A stretch of DNA of 64,000 nucleotides from Pseudomonas sp. H1h (GCF_000633255.1 NZ_AYMJ01000018.1:62001-126000), one strand, 5' to 3'. Shown: positions 26,812-35,898, counted from the first letter of the stretch. Notes: a model not told the origin generated them from the letters alone. Numbers and translations are program-made.

Positions 26812-27588
26812 TCAGCGGATATGCGCGTCGAACCCTTCCATCCCCGGTGCGATCCCATCCTTCAGCGTCAACGCCGGAATCTCGTAATCCCCGCCATTCT
26901 GCTGCCGATAAGCAATCGGCCGCGTGCTCCACAATTCATCCAGTCGCGTGCCCAGTTCTTTGCAAGTCGCGGCAAATGTCGCCTCATCCATTCGACCGAC
27001 GCGATAGGCCACGAACGGCGGTACCACCTCGAAACCGGGGTAGTAGAGGACGCCGTGATTGATCGGAAACAGCACGTCATCAATCGGGCCGTTGATCCCG
27101 CGCGGGCTGTAGTGCGAGTCCCAGCCGCCGGTGGTGACCATCAGCATCGCCCGTTTGCCTTTCATCTTGCCTTCGCCGTAGCGCTCGCCCCAACGCGAAT
27201 CGGAGTGTTCGCCAACGCCGTAGGCAAAACCGCAGGCGTACACGCGCTCGACCCAGCCCTTGAGGATTGCCGGCATGGAAAACCACCACAGCGGAAATTG
27301 CAGGATCAGTGCGTCGGCCCAGAGCAGTTTTGCTTGCTCGGCGGCGATATCGGCGGCCTGAGTGCCTTGGGCGTAGGCGAGTTTCGAGTCCCGTGAGGTG
27401 TTGAAGGGGCGGCTGTCGTCGCGACCGGGGGCGTCGTCGGCGTCGAGGTTGGTCTTCCAGTTCATCGCATAGAGGTCGGAGACCTGCACGGTGTGACCGG
27501 CGGCTTGCAGGCGCTGGACGGTGAAGTCCTTGAGCGAGCCGTTGAGTGAGGTGGGTTCAGGGTGGGCGTAGACCAGTAGCACATTCAT
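26812..27588 (-). CDS. NAD(P)H quinone oxidoreductase, flavodoxin-fold
   Basis: Member of the NQO1/MdaB/KefF flavodoxin_2 family, two-electron reduction of quinones with FMN or FAD. The 258-residue protein has the flavin phosphate loop MNVLLVYAHPEPTSLNGSL at the start, then FPLWWFSMPAILKGWVERV and TTGGWDSHYS. Divergent from a LysR gene 84 bp away, the classic layout for an inducible reductase under its own regulator, perhaps in response to quinones or electrophiles. Confidence 0.88.
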   Translation of the reverse strand: MNVLLVYAHPEPTSLNGSLKDFTVQRLQAAGHTVQVSDLYAMNWKTNLDADDAPGRDDSRPFNTSRDSKLAYAQGTQAADIAAEQAKLLWADALILQFPLWWFSMPAILKGWVERVYACGFAYGVGEHSDSRWGERYGEGKMKGKRAMLMVTTGGWDSHYSPRGINGPIDDVLFPINHGVLYYPGFEVVPPFVAYRVGRMDEATFAATCKELGTRLDELWSTRPIAYRQQNGGDYEIPALTLKDGIAPGMEGFDAHIR

Positions 27589-27672
27589 ATTGCAGCTCCT
27601 TGGTTGAATGCAGGCAGGATCAATCCTTGATCGGTATATTGGAAATGAATGTCTGATATGTCAGGTATAGCC

Positions 27673-28566
27673 ATGAATAATTTACGACGTCTGGACATAA
27701 ACTTGCTGTTGACCCTAGACGTGTTATTGGCAGAACACAACGTAACCCGCGCCGCAGAGCGGTTGAACCTGTCGCAGCCGTCGGTGAGCGTGCACCTGGC
27801 CAAGCTGCGCGACATCTTTGCCGACCCGCTGTTGCTGCCCGGACCACGGGGCATGCGCCCCACCGCGCGGGCCGATGAATTGCGCGAGCCGTTGCGCGAG
27901 GCGCTGCAAGCACTGGAACGGGCAGTGGCGCCGGCCAGTGCGTTCGATCCGGCGCAGGCCAGCCAGACCTGGAAAGTCGCGGCGACCGATTACGGTGAAT
28001 CGACGGTGGTGCTGCCGGCCCTCAGCGGTTTGCGCACTCAGGCGCCGGGTACGCGTCTGGCGGTGCTCGATCTGATGCCGGCGCAGTTGGTGAAGCAGGC
28101 GGAGCAGGGGGTGTTCGACCTGGCGTTGCACATCACCGAAGACGCGCCGCTGGATCTGCATCAGCGGGTGCTGTTCACCGAGCACTACGTATTGGCCGGT
28201 CGCGTCGGCCATCCGCGCCTGAAGCGCAAGCCGAACCGCGAACAGTTCTGCGCACTGGAACACGTGATGGTGTCACGGGAGGGCGGGGGCTTTTTCGGGG
28301 TGACCGACAAGGCGCTGGCCGAGGTCGGTCTGGCGCGCAACGTGGTGCTGTCGGTGCCGCACTTTCTGATGGTGATGTCGGTGCTGACCAGCACCGATCT
28401 GGTGGCGATGCTGCCGTCACGGCTGGTGCGCGGTAACCCGGCGTTGCAGGTGGTCGACGCGCCGCTGCAGGTGCCGGGCTACGAAATGGCGATGTTCTGG
28501 GGCGAACGCTCGCACCGCGACCCGGCGCACAAATGGTTGCGTGAGCATCTGGCGGCGTCGGTATAG
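27673..28566 (+). CDS. LysR-type transcriptional regulator
   Basis: A 297-residue LTTR. The winged HTH is at residues about 5-65 (HNVTRAAERLNLSQPSVSVH), followed by the effector-binding domain with a NodD/LinR-like layout. ATG 27673 (MNNLRRLDINLLLTLD) has AGGT upstream; the frame is open 8 codons further. Divergent from the quinone reductase gene, so likely its regulator. TGATATGTCA in the shared gap is a possible part of the operator. Inducer unknown. Confidence 0.9.
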   Translation: MNNLRRLDINLLLTLDVLLAEHNVTRAAERLNLSQPSVSVHLAKLRDIFADPLLLPGPRGMRPTARADELREPLREALQALERAVAPASAFDPAQASQTWKVAATDYGESTVVLPALSGLRTQAPGTRLAVLDLMPAQLVKQAEQGVFDLALHITEDAPLDLHQRVLFTEHYVLAGRVGHPRLKRKPNREQFCALEHVMVSREGGGFFGVTDKALAEVGLARNVVLSVPHFLMVMSVLTSTDLVAMLPSRLVRGNPALQVVDAPLQVPGYEMAMFWGERSHRDPAHKWLREHLAASV

Positions 28567-28570
28567 CGCG

Positions 28571-28639
28571 TCAGGCGTGGCCCAGGGCTATCGCAAAAGA
28601 CACGACGATCATGCACGCAAACGCAAAATTGAGATTCAT
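28571..28639 (-). CDS. Possible 22-residue hydrophobic peptide
   Basis: ATG 28639 opens MNLNFAFACMIVVSFAIALG with AGGA about ten bases upstream. The peptide would be a single membrane span, like KdpF-type small subunits. It lies in the gap after the LysR gene on the opposite strand. Too short to judge by composition; reported as a candidate only. Confidence 0.3.
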   Translation of the reverse strand: MNLNFAFACMIVVSFAIALGHA

Positions 28640-28818
28640 CAGCTATTCATCCTGAGCCTTTTTAAAGTGAGGCCATTCTGAACAGGCGTCAGGCAAAGAA
28701 AAAATTCGGCTTGTTGATTCCAATGATCGAAACAATTGATATCGGCCGGTTTGTGTTTGCCCGAGGCTTTCGCTAGTCTCGGAAAAACCTGCAACTACAA
28801 GCATAAACAGGCAAAACC

Positions 28819-29604
28819 ATGCGCGATCATTCGATCACCGAACTGCCGTCCCTGCGCCGGCAGAAAATTCTCCTGATCCTCGAACGTGACGGCAAGGTCA
28901 TGGCTTCGGAGTTGAGCCAGCACTTCGCCGTGTCCGAAGACACCATCCGCCGCGACCTTGCCGAACTGGATCACGCCGGCTTGGTGCAACGCGTACACGG
29001 CGGGGCGCTGCCGCGACCCAAGGACACCGGTAAGGATTACTTCACCCGGCTGGAGGAGAGCGACGAGGTGAAGGTGCGCCTGGCGCAGCGAGCGGCGCAA
29101 GAGGTCGAGGACGGGCAGATTGTGTTGTTCGATTCCGGCTCGACCACGTTGCAGGTGGCGCGCTCGTTGCGTGCTGATATCCAGATCACGGCGGTGACGG
29201 CGGCGCCGATGACGGCGGTTGCCTTGTCCGAATACAGGGGCGTGAAGGTGATTCTGGCCGGCGGGCAACTGAACCCCCGCACAATGTCGGCCGGCGGGCA
29301 TGAGGCGGTGCGGATGCTGGCCGCGATCAAGGCGGATCTGGCGTTTACCGGGGTCTGCGCGATTCACCCGGAGGTGGGCATTACCTCGCTGCACTTCGAT
29401 GAAGTGCCGGTCAAACAGGCGCTGCTCGACAGTGCCGCACGGGTGATTGCGGTGACCACGGCGGACAAGCTTGGGGCGGTGGAGCCGTTTGTGGTGGCAT
29501 CGTGTACGCGGCTGCATACGCTGATTACCGAGCGGCATGTAGCGTCGGGCAGCGTCGAGGATTATCGGCGGTTGGGGATTGTGGTGGAGCAGTTGCCGGA
29601 CTGA
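28819..29604 (+). CDS. DeoR/GlpR-family transcriptional regulator
   Basis: A 261-residue repressor. The N-terminal DeoR helix-turn-helix is at residues 12-65 (RRQKILLILERDGKVMASEL, SEDTIRRDLAELDHAGLVQR, VHGGAL). The C-terminal sugar-phosphate-sensing domain follows, with IVLFDSGSTTLQVA and FTGVCAIHPEVGIT. Family members sense phosphorylated sugars or polyols. The neighbours are not sugar genes, so the target is unclear; the adjacent puuB/puuA-like pair is in reverse orientation beyond a repeat array. Confidence 0.9.
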   Translation: MRDHSITELPSLRRQKILLILERDGKVMASELSQHFAVSEDTIRRDLAELDHAGLVQRVHGGALPRPKDTGKDYFTRLEESDEVKVRLAQRAAQEVEDGQIVLFDSGSTTLQVARSLRADIQITAVTAAPMTAVALSEYRGVKVILAGGQLNPRTMSAGGHEAVRMLAAIKADLAFTGVCAIHPEVGITSLHFDEVPVKQALLDSAARVIAVTTADKLGAVEPFVVASCTRLHTLITERHVASGSVEDYRRLGIVVEQLPD

Positions 29605-29611
29605 TTGTTGT

Positions 29612-29878
29612 ATTGCGGCTGCTGGCGTCTTCGCGAGCAGGCTCGCTCCCTCGTTTGGAATGGATTCGAATGTGGGAGCAGTTGTCGGGTTGAGGTTTGT
29701 ATTGGGGCTGCTGGCGTCTTCGCGAGCAGGCTCGCTCCCACGTTTGGAATGGATTCGAATGTGGGAGCAGTTGTCGGTTTGAGGTTTGTATTGCGGCTGC
29801 TGGCGTCTTCGCGAGCAGGCTCGCTCCCACATTTGGAATGGATTCGAATGTGGGAGCGGGCTTGCTCGCGAAGGGGGC
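29612..29878. repeat. Tandem array of three 89-bp REP-containing units
   Basis: Three head-to-tail copies starting at 29612, 29701 and 29790, each exactly 89 bp. Each holds CTGGCGTCTTCGCGAGCAGG, the inverted REP end, TTTGGAATGGATTCGAATG and a forward GTGGGAGC. Only the last copy ends in a full forward REP (GTGGGAGCGGGCTTGCTCGC). The units differ by a few bases, so amplification looks recent. Confidence 0.93.
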
Positions 29879-29885
29879 AGTCCAG

Positions 29886-31181
29886 TCAGCGCAGTTTTTC
29901 GAGCATCTGGTAATACCACATCCCCGCCGCCAGCAACGGGTTGCCCAGCAAATCCCCCATCGGCACGCGAATGTGTTGGCATGCAGCAAACGTGTCGAAC
30001 TGCTCCATCTGCCCGGTGATCGCCCGGCTCATGATTTCGCCCATGATGTGGGTGGTGGCGATGCCGTGTCCCGAGTAGCCCTGGCAATACCAGACGTTGT
30101 CCGAGAGCTTGCCCAGTTGCGGGATACGGTTGATCACGATGCCCATCGCGCAGCTCCACTGGTAGTCGATCTGCACCCCTTTGAGCGCCGGGAAGGTCTG
30201 CTCGATGCACGGGCGCAGCTCGGCGGCGATGTCCCGCGAATCCTTGCCGCTGTAGTTGGCGCCGCCGCCAAACAGCAGACGGCCATCGGCGGTAAGGCGG
30301 TAGTAATCGAGGACGAAGCGGCAGTCGTACACCGCCAGGTCTTCAGGGTTGATCTGCCGCGCCAGATCACCCAGCGGCGCGGTGGTGACGATGCCGCCCA
30401 TGGCCGGGAATATCTTGCCCTTGAGCTGGCCCGGTTCAAGCTTGTGATAGACGTCACCGGCGAGCATCACTTGATTGGCATCGATCTGGCCGTGAGCGGT
30501 GCGCACGCCCGGGCTTTTGTGAGGAGCCGTGCCGTGAATGATCTCCAGCACTTCACTGTTTTCAAAGATCAGTGCCCCCAGACTTTCCGCCGCCCGCGCC
30601 TCGCCAATGCACAGGTTGAGTGGGTGCAGGTGCATGTTGCGGGTGTTCTTGATTGCGCCGTGATAGAGGTCGCTTTGCAGCAGATCACGCACCTGACTGC
30701 GGTCGAGCAGGCTGACCTCGGCGGCCATTCCGCGGCGTACGGCTTCGTCGTAGTCCTGGCGCAAACCGTCCATGTGGCTGGGCTTGTAGGCGGCGTGCAG
30801 ATGGCCGTGCTTGAGGTCGCACTGAATGCCATATTTTTCGACCCGCTGCTGGATGATCTGGTGTCCACGCCAGCGCAGGTGCCAGATGAAATCGTCGACC
30901 TCATCGCCGAGTTTCGGGCGCATCTGTTTGCGCATCGCACCGTCGCCGGAAAGGCTGCCGGTGACTTGTCCGCCATTGCGCCCGGTGGCGCCCCAGCCGA
31001 TCTTGTGGCTCTCGACGATAGCGACTTTCAGGCCCTTTTCGGCGAGTTCCACAGCGGTGGCAACGCCGGTGAAACCACCGCCGATGATCACCACATCAAC
31101 CTGATGCCGGCCTTGCAGGGTCGGGTAGTCGGTGTCCTGGTTGAGGGTGGCGGTGTAGTAGGAGTTGCAGCGTTCGGTCAT
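29886..31181 (-). CDS. FAD-dependent gamma-glutamylamine oxidase, PuuB paralogue
   Basis: A 431-residue DAO-family flavoprotein closely resembling PuuB: VDVVIIGGGFTGVATAVELA, GWGATGRNGGQVTGSLSGD and YCQGYSGHGIATTHIMGEIM. It likely oxidises a gamma-glutamylated amine made by the adjacent PuuA-like synthetase. The two may handle an amine other than putrescine, as do the multiple PauA/PauB sets of P. aeruginosa. ATG 31181 (MTERCNSYYTATLNQ) is preferred to GTG 31193. A REP pair separates it from its partner upstream. Confidence 0.88.
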   Translation of the reverse strand: MTERCNSYYTATLNQDTDYPTLQGRHQVDVVIIGGGFTGVATAVELAEKGLKVAIVESHKIGWGATGRNGGQVTGSLSGDGAMRKQMRPKLGDEVDDFIWHLRWRGHQIIQQRVEKYGIQCDLKHGHLHAAYKPSHMDGLRQDYDEAVRRGMAAEVSLLDRSQVRDLLQSDLYHGAIKNTRNMHLHPLNLCIGEARAAESLGALIFENSEVLEIIHGTAPHKSPGVRTAHGQIDANQVMLAGDVYHKLEPGQLKGKIFPAMGGIVTTAPLGDLARQINPEDLAVYDCRFVLDYYRLTADGRLLFGGGANYSGKDSRDIAAELRPCIEQTFPALKGVQIDYQWSCAMGIVINRIPQLGKLSDNVWYCQGYSGHGIATTHIMGEIMSRAITGQMEQFDTFAACQHIRVPMGDLLGNPLLAAGMWYYQMLEKLR

Positions 31182-31223
31182 GTCAGTGTCCACACAGAAT
31201 TCGGAAGTCGGAGTGCAATCCCC

Positions 31224-31312
31224 TGTGGGAGCGGGCTTGCTCGCGAATGCGGTGGGTCAGTCACTGAAATATTGAATGTGACCACGCCTTCGCGAGCAAG
31301 CCCGCTCCCACA
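31224..31312. repeat. REP inverted pair (REPIN)
   Basis: Forward and inverted REP copies in the gap between the PuuA-like and PuuB-like genes. Confidence 0.92.
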
Positions 31313-31332
31313 GGGGCGGATGGTGTGAGGCT

Positions 31333-32697
31333 TCAGGCTTCGGTCAGGTACCAGCGCCAGTCCTGCTCACCCACCTCGGCCATGAACTGCCGGTACTCCG
31401 CCCGTTTCACTGCCAGATACACCCCGAGAAATTCCTGCCCCAAGGCATCCCGCGCCCATGCGGAATTCTCCAGCGCCTGCAGCGAAGTCAGCCAGTCGGT
31501 TGGCAGCAATTCCTTGGCTTGCGCGTAGCCATTGCCCTCGACCGGCGCGCCCGGATCAAGGTTTTCGCGAATGCCGCGATGGATGCCGGCGAGGATCGCT
31601 GCCGCCGCCAGATACGGGTTGGCGTCGGCGCCGCAGATGCGGTGTTCGATGTGCCGGGTGTTGGCCGGGCCGCCGGGGACGCGCAGGCTGACGGTGCGGT
31701 TGTCGACGCCCCAGGTCGGCGCCAATGGCGCGTAGCTGTTGGCCTGGAAACGGCGGTACGAGTTGGCATTGGGGCAGAACAGCAGCAGCGAATCGAGCAG
31801 CGAGGCGAGCATGCCGCCAATCGCGGTACGCAGCAGCGGAGTGCCGGCCGGATCTTGCGAGGCGAACAGGTTGTGCCCCGCGCCATCGGCGAGGCTGACG
31901 TGCATGTGCATGCCGGTGCCTGCCAGATCATCGAACGGCTTGGCCATGAACGTCGCCTGCATGCCGTGCTTGTGCGCCACGGCTTTGACCAGACGTTTGT
32001 AGCGCACTGCCTGATCCATCGCCTGCAGCGCATCGCCGTGCTCAAGGGTGATTTCCACTTGGCCCGGGGCGTATTCCGAGATCGCCGTGCGCGCCGGAAT
32101 ACCGTGCAGTTTGCAGGCGCTGTAGAGGTCGGCGAGGAACGGTTCGATCTGTTCCAGTTCGCGCAAACCGTAGACCTGGGTGTGTCGCGGTCGGCCACCG
32201 TCGGCATCCAGCGCCGGTTGCGGACGCCCGTTGTGATCGCGCTTGGCATCGAGCAGGTAGAACTCCAGCTCGCAGGCCATGACCGGGTGATAACCCTCGG
32301 CCTTGAGGGCATCGATCACCTTGATCAGCAAGTGACGCGGGTCGGCGATGCTCGCTGGCATGCCTTCGGTCGGGTGCATGCTGACCTGCACCGCAGCGGT
32401 CGGAATCTGCCGCCATGGCAGGCGCACCAGACTGCCTTCGAGCGGGTAGGCGCGGCAGTCGATGTCGCCGACGTCCCACACCAGACCTGAGTTTTCCACG
32501 TCCTCGCCCTGCACGGTCAGCCCGAGGATGGTGCTGGGTAACGGTCGACCACTTTCATACACCGCCAGCAATTCTTCGCGGTGCAACAGCTTGCCGCGTG
32601 GCACGCCGTTGGCGTCGAGGATGAACAGCTCGATCATGTCGATGTCGGGGTTCTGTTCAAGGAACAGGCGTGCGTCTTCGATGGCTGCGAATTTCAT
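31333..32697 (-). CDS. Gamma-glutamylamine synthetase, glutamine-synthetase family (PuuA paralogue)
   Basis: A 454-residue GS-fold ligase: VMACELEFYLLDAKR, AGTGMHMHVSLADG, NSYRRFQANSYAPLAP and RHIEHRICGADANPYLA. Same family as PuuA at 17027 but clearly diverged, with shorter loops. Probably glutamylates a different mono- or polyamine, the product going to the downstream PuuB paralogue. ATG 32697 is used; the frame opens two codons earlier at a TTG. The 420-bp region upstream (32698-33117) shows no convincing gene, only a 29-codon frame at 32826-32915. Confidence 0.88.
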   Translation of the reverse strand: MKFAAIEDARLFLEQNPDIDMIELFILDANGVPRGKLLHREELLAVYESGRPLPSTILGLTVQGEDVENSGLVWDVGDIDCRAYPLEGSLVRLPWRQIPTAAVQVSMHPTEGMPASIADPRHLLIKVIDALKAEGYHPVMACELEFYLLDAKRDHNGRPQPALDADGGRPRHTQVYGLRELEQIEPFLADLYSACKLHGIPARTAISEYAPGQVEITLEHGDALQAMDQAVRYKRLVKAVAHKHGMQATFMAKPFDDLAGTGMHMHVSLADGAGHNLFASQDPAGTPLLRTAIGGMLASLLDSLLLFCPNANSYRRFQANSYAPLAPTWGVDNRTVSLRVPGGPANTRHIEHRICGADANPYLAAAAILAGIHRGIRENLDPGAPVEGNGYAQAKELLPTDWLTSLQALENSAWARDALGQEFLGVYLAVKRAEYRQFMAEVGEQDWRWYLTEA

Positions 32698-33117
32698 AGT
32701 CAATCACTCACGATGGCGCCGCACAGGCGCGCAGATTCGGGCCGGACGCAGTTCGGCAATAGGCGCGGGCGTCCTGGCAGGGATATCAGGTAATAGAGGG
32801 CTGTCGCGGTTTATAACGGGCGCGATCAGACAGGCAGGGCGATATCCGGCGGGCGTGCGGAGTGACGCAGCTTGGAACGGCGCAGGGCCATGGGGAGATT
32901 GACGATGCGATTCATGCGCGGCCCCTGTGACAGAGGGCGCACACAGCGGAGACGTTCAACCTTTCTGGTTGTTGTGGTGACGTACTCATAACGCGTGTTT
33001 CCGTTGGCGGAAAACGTCGGTGGCGGGGCAGACCCGCCGACCGGTGTGCCCGGATAGTAAGGGGCAATCTGCGGGCGTGTAAACCGGTGATTGCGCCCTT
33101 GTACCGTTGGCCAACGT

Positions 33118-34461
33118 TCAGCGCAGCAAGTGGAAGCCCAGCCCGGCGAGGGCGCAAACGATCAACACTGCAATCACGCCACGCTTGAAAATGAACAGCG
33201 CCAACGCGGCCAGCAACGCCAGCACAATCGAAAACACGTCCGCTTGCCCGGCAAAACCGGTCGGCCAGAACACGTGATAAGCGAAGAAACACGCCAGGTT
33301 GAGAATCACCCCGACCACCGCAGCGGTGATGGCGGTCAACGGTGCAGTGAACTTGAGTGCGTTGTGGGTCGACTCCACCAGCGGCCCGCCGGCGAGGATG
33401 AACAGAAACGAGGGCAGGAAGGTGAACCAGGTCACCAGCGTCGCCGCCAGTGCACCCGCGGCGAACGCGTGCTCCGCGCCAAACGCCGGTTGCACGTAAG
33501 CGCCGATGAAACCGACAAACGCCACCACCATGATCAGCGGCCCGGGCGTGGTTTCGCCAAGCGCGAGGCCATCGATCATCTGTGTCGGCGTCAGCCAGCC
33601 ATAATGCCCGACGGCGCCCTGATAGACATACGGCAACACCGCGTAAGCGCCGCCAAACGTCAGCAACGCGGCCTTGGTGAAAAACCAGCCCATTTGCGTG
33701 AACGTGCCGTCCCAGCCGAACAGCGCGGTCAGCAGCCCCATCGGCAAGCACCACAGCGCCGCGCCGACCAACAGCAAGCGCCACAGCTTCGGCAGGCTGA
33801 ATCGTGCATGTTCGGGTGTCGGCGTGTCGTCATCGATCAACGCCGGGCCGAAGGATTTTCCACGGGTGCGTTGGCCGCCATTGTCGAAGCGTTGCGGCGC
33901 CAGTCGCCCGCCGACGTAACCGATCAGCGCCGCACCGAGCACGATCAGCGGGAACGGCAGATTGAAGGCAAAAATCACCACGAACGACGCCCCGGCGATG
34001 GCCCACAGCCAACTGTTTTTGAGTGCTCGCGAGCCGATACGATGCGCCGCGTGCAACACAATGGCGGTCACCGCCGGTTTGATCCCGTAGAAGATCCCGG
34101 CCACCACCGGCACGTCGACGAACGCGATGTACACCCACGACAGTGCAATCAGGATGAACAACGACGGCAATACGAACAGCGCCCCGGCGATCACCCCGCC
34201 CCAGGAGCGATGCAACAACCAGCCAATGTACGTCGCCAGTTGCTGGGCCTCGGGGCCGGGCAGCAACATGCAGTAGTTGAGCGCATGCAGGAACCGCCGC
34301 TCGGAGATCCAGCGCCGGCGTTCGACCAGTTCCTGATGCATGATCGCGATCTGCCCGGCCGGGCCGCCGAAACCGATGCAGCCGAGCTTGAGCCAGAAGC
34401 GCCAGGCCTGGCGCAGCGTGACGGGATCTGGGCGGGGCAGGTTGTTGGGCGCTGTGCTCAA
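33118..34461 (-). CDS. chrA: Chromate transporter ChrA, two-domain type
   Basis: A 447-residue CHR-superfamily protein with two homologous halves. The first has GCIGFGGPAGQIAIMHQELV and LLPGPEAQQLATYIGWLL; the second has TFGGAYAVLPYVYQGAVG and LGETTPGPLIMVVAFVGF. Expected to export chromate, though many members have no proven substrate. The start is TTG 34461 (MSTAPNNLPRPDPVTLRQ), with GGAG seven bases upstream. No chrB or chrC beside it. Confidence 0.9.
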   Translation of the reverse strand: MSTAPNNLPRPDPVTLRQAWRFWLKLGCIGFGGPAGQIAIMHQELVERRRWISERRFLHALNYCMLLPGPEAQQLATYIGWLLHRSWGGVIAGALFVLPSLFILIALSWVYIAFVDVPVVAGIFYGIKPAVTAIVLHAAHRIGSRALKNSWLWAIAGASFVVIFAFNLPFPLIVLGAALIGYVGGRLAPQRFDNGGQRTRGKSFGPALIDDDTPTPEHARFSLPKLWRLLLVGAALWCLPMGLLTALFGWDGTFTQMGWFFTKAALLTFGGAYAVLPYVYQGAVGHYGWLTPTQMIDGLALGETTPGPLIMVVAFVGFIGAYVQPAFGAEHAFAAGALAATLVTWFTFLPSFLFILAGGPLVESTHNALKFTAPLTAITAAVVGVILNLACFFAYHVFWPTGFAGQADVFSIVLALLAALALFIFKRGVIAVLIVCALAGLGFHLLR

Positions 34462-34513
34462 ACGAGACTCCGGAGTTTGATCCTGGCGGAGTTGCTATCT
34501 AATCAGACTTTCA

Positions 34514-34694
34514 ACCCTCACCCCAGCCCTCTCCCAGAGGGAGAGGGGGCCGACAGAGGTATCTGGCGTTATCCATCGACCTGAAGATTGAGTCGATTAT
34601 GGATTCAGAGCCAATCTTTCGATTCGGTGAATTTCTTCAATATCCCCCAATCAGTCCCCTCTCCCACCGGGAGAGGGTTAGGGTGAGGGGCTCT
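34514..34694. repeat. Pair of CTCTCCC-type inverted repeats, non-REP family
   Basis: CCCTCTCCCAGAGGGAGAGG near 34533-34553 and CCCCTCTCCCACCGGGAGAG near 34654-34677. Each is a hairpin, with flanking CCTCACCCCAGCC or GGGTTAGGGTGAGGGG arranged as an inverted pair. They differ from the REPs elsewhere in the window. They lie between the chrA start and the moaE stop; the sequence between them shows no gene. Confidence 0.8.
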
Positions 34695-34700
34695 TGATCT

Positions 34701-35162
34701 TCAGGCATGCGCCAGGCTCCAGCGCAGCGCCGCATCCTGATCACTCTTGCGCGCCTCGACCCAGTGTGCGCCTTGCGGCGTGCTCTCGCGCTTCCAGAAC
34801 GGCGCACGAGTCTTGAGCACATCCATGATGAACGCGCAGGCCTCGAACGCCATGTGCCGGTGTTTGCTGCTGACGCCGACGAACACGATCGGCTCGCTGA
34901 TCGCCAGTGCGCCGACCCGATGCACAATCTCCACGCCCTGCAGCGGCCAGCGCTCGCGTGCTTCCTCGGCGATCTGTTCGAGGGCCTTTTCGGTCATGCC
35001 CGGATAGTGTTCGAGGAACAACTCGCTCACGCTCTGGCCGATGTTCAGATCACGCACATACCCGATGAAATTCACCACCGCGCCCACCCGTGGATTGCGC
35101 GCATGCAGGTCGGCGGTCAACTGGCCGACATCGAAACTTTTGTACTGTACCCGTACCGTCAT
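34701..35162 (-). CDS. moaE: Molybdopterin synthase catalytic subunit
   Basis: Large subunit of molybdopterin synthase, which with MoaD inserts two sulfurs into precursor Z. 153 residues. Family motifs: VGAVVNFIGYVRD, HYPGMTEKALEQIA and VSSKHRHMAFEACAF, then KTRAPFWKRE with the active-site lysines. ATG 35162 lies 2 nt after the moaD stop; the open frame before it overlaps moaD. Last gene of the fdhD-moaC-moaD-moaE unit. Confidence 0.94.
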   Translation of the reverse strand: MTVRVQYKSFDVGQLTADLHARNPRVGAVVNFIGYVRDLNIGQSVSELFLEHYPGMTEKALEQIAEEARERWPLQGVEIVHRVGALAISEPIVFVGVSSKHRHMAFEACAFIMDVLKTRAPFWKRESTPQGAHWVEARKSDQDAALRWSLAHA

Positions 35163-35164
35163 GT

Positions 35165-35416
35165 TCAGCCCCCGGTGACCGGTGGAAAAAACGCGATCTC
35201 GTCGAAGTCTTCGATGGCTGCGCTCGGTTGGCACAGCTCCTGATTCAACGCACACATCAGGTTGCCGGCACCGAGCACTTCGCGCCACTCCTCACCACGG
35301 GCCATGAGCATCTGCCGCACGTCCTCGATGCTGCGCAGATTGTCGGTCAGCGGGATTTTCTCGCCGCCCAGATTGAGGCGATCACGGTAGCTGGCGAAGT
35401 AGTTGATCAGGATCAT
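35165..35416 (-). CDS. moaD: Molybdopterin synthase sulfur carrier subunit
   Basis: An 83-residue ubiquitin-like protein ending in the Gly-Gly (FFPPVTGG) that is adenylated and thiocarboxylated to donate sulfur. Start MILINYFASYRDRLNLGG. The ATG overlaps the moaC stop (ATGA), and the stop is 2 nt from the moaE start, so the three genes are tightly coupled. Confidence 0.94.
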   Translation of the reverse strand: MILINYFASYRDRLNLGGEKIPLTDNLRSIEDVRQMLMARGEEWREVLGAGNLMCALNQELCQPSAAIEDFDEIAFFPPVTGG

Positions 35417-35898
35417 TGCGCGTTCTCCCATTGAAAGTGCCCGGAGCGACCGCCCTGTTTGCTGAGCAGGCGGATGTCGCCGATGACCATCGCCCGGTCC
35501 ACAGCCTTGCACATGTCGTAAATGGTCAGCGCTGCGACGCTGGCGGCGGTCAGGGCTTCGAGTTCGACCCCGGTCTGGCCGGTGAGGCGACAAGTGCTGG
35601 TGATCTGCACGCGGTCGGGTTCGCAGGCCTTGAGCTCGACGTGAATCGAACTGAGCAGCAGTGCGTGGCACAGTGGAATCAGCTCGTGGGTACGTTTGGC
35701 CGCTTGAATTGCGGCGATCCGCGCCACGGCGAAGACGTCGCCCTTGGGGTGGCCGTTGGCCTGGATCATCTGCAGCGTTTCCGGGCGCATCTGCACCCAG
35801 GCTTGTGCGGTGGCTTCGCGGCGGGTCGGCGCCTTGTCGCTGACGTCAACCATGTTGGCGCGGCCCTGATCGTCGAGGTGGGTGAGGGTGTTGCTCAT
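35413..35898 (-). CDS. moaC: Cyclic pyranopterin monophosphate synthase
   Basis: Second enzyme of molybdenum cofactor synthesis, making cPMP from the MoaA product. 161 residues with the MoaC signature: KGDVFAVARIAAIQAAKRTH followed by ELIPLCHALLLSS, and YDMCKAVDRAM. ATG 35898 (MSNTLTHLDDQGRANMVDVS) overlaps the fdhD stop. The frame is open upstream into fdhD without meaning. Confidence 0.95.
   Translation of the reverse strand: MSNTLTHLDDQGRANMVDVSDKAPTRREATAQAWVQMRPETLQMIQANGHPKGDVFAVARIAAIQAAKRTHELIPLCHALLLSSIHVELKACEPDRVQITSTCRLTGQTGVELEALTAASVAALTIYDMCKAVDRAMVIGDIRLLSKQGGRSGHFQWENAQ

Noticed and set aside
32826..32915. 29-codon minus-strand frame upstream of the PuuA paralogue, possible leader peptide
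   Set aside because: No ribosome site, Arg/Pro-rich like false frames, and no attenuator structure visible.
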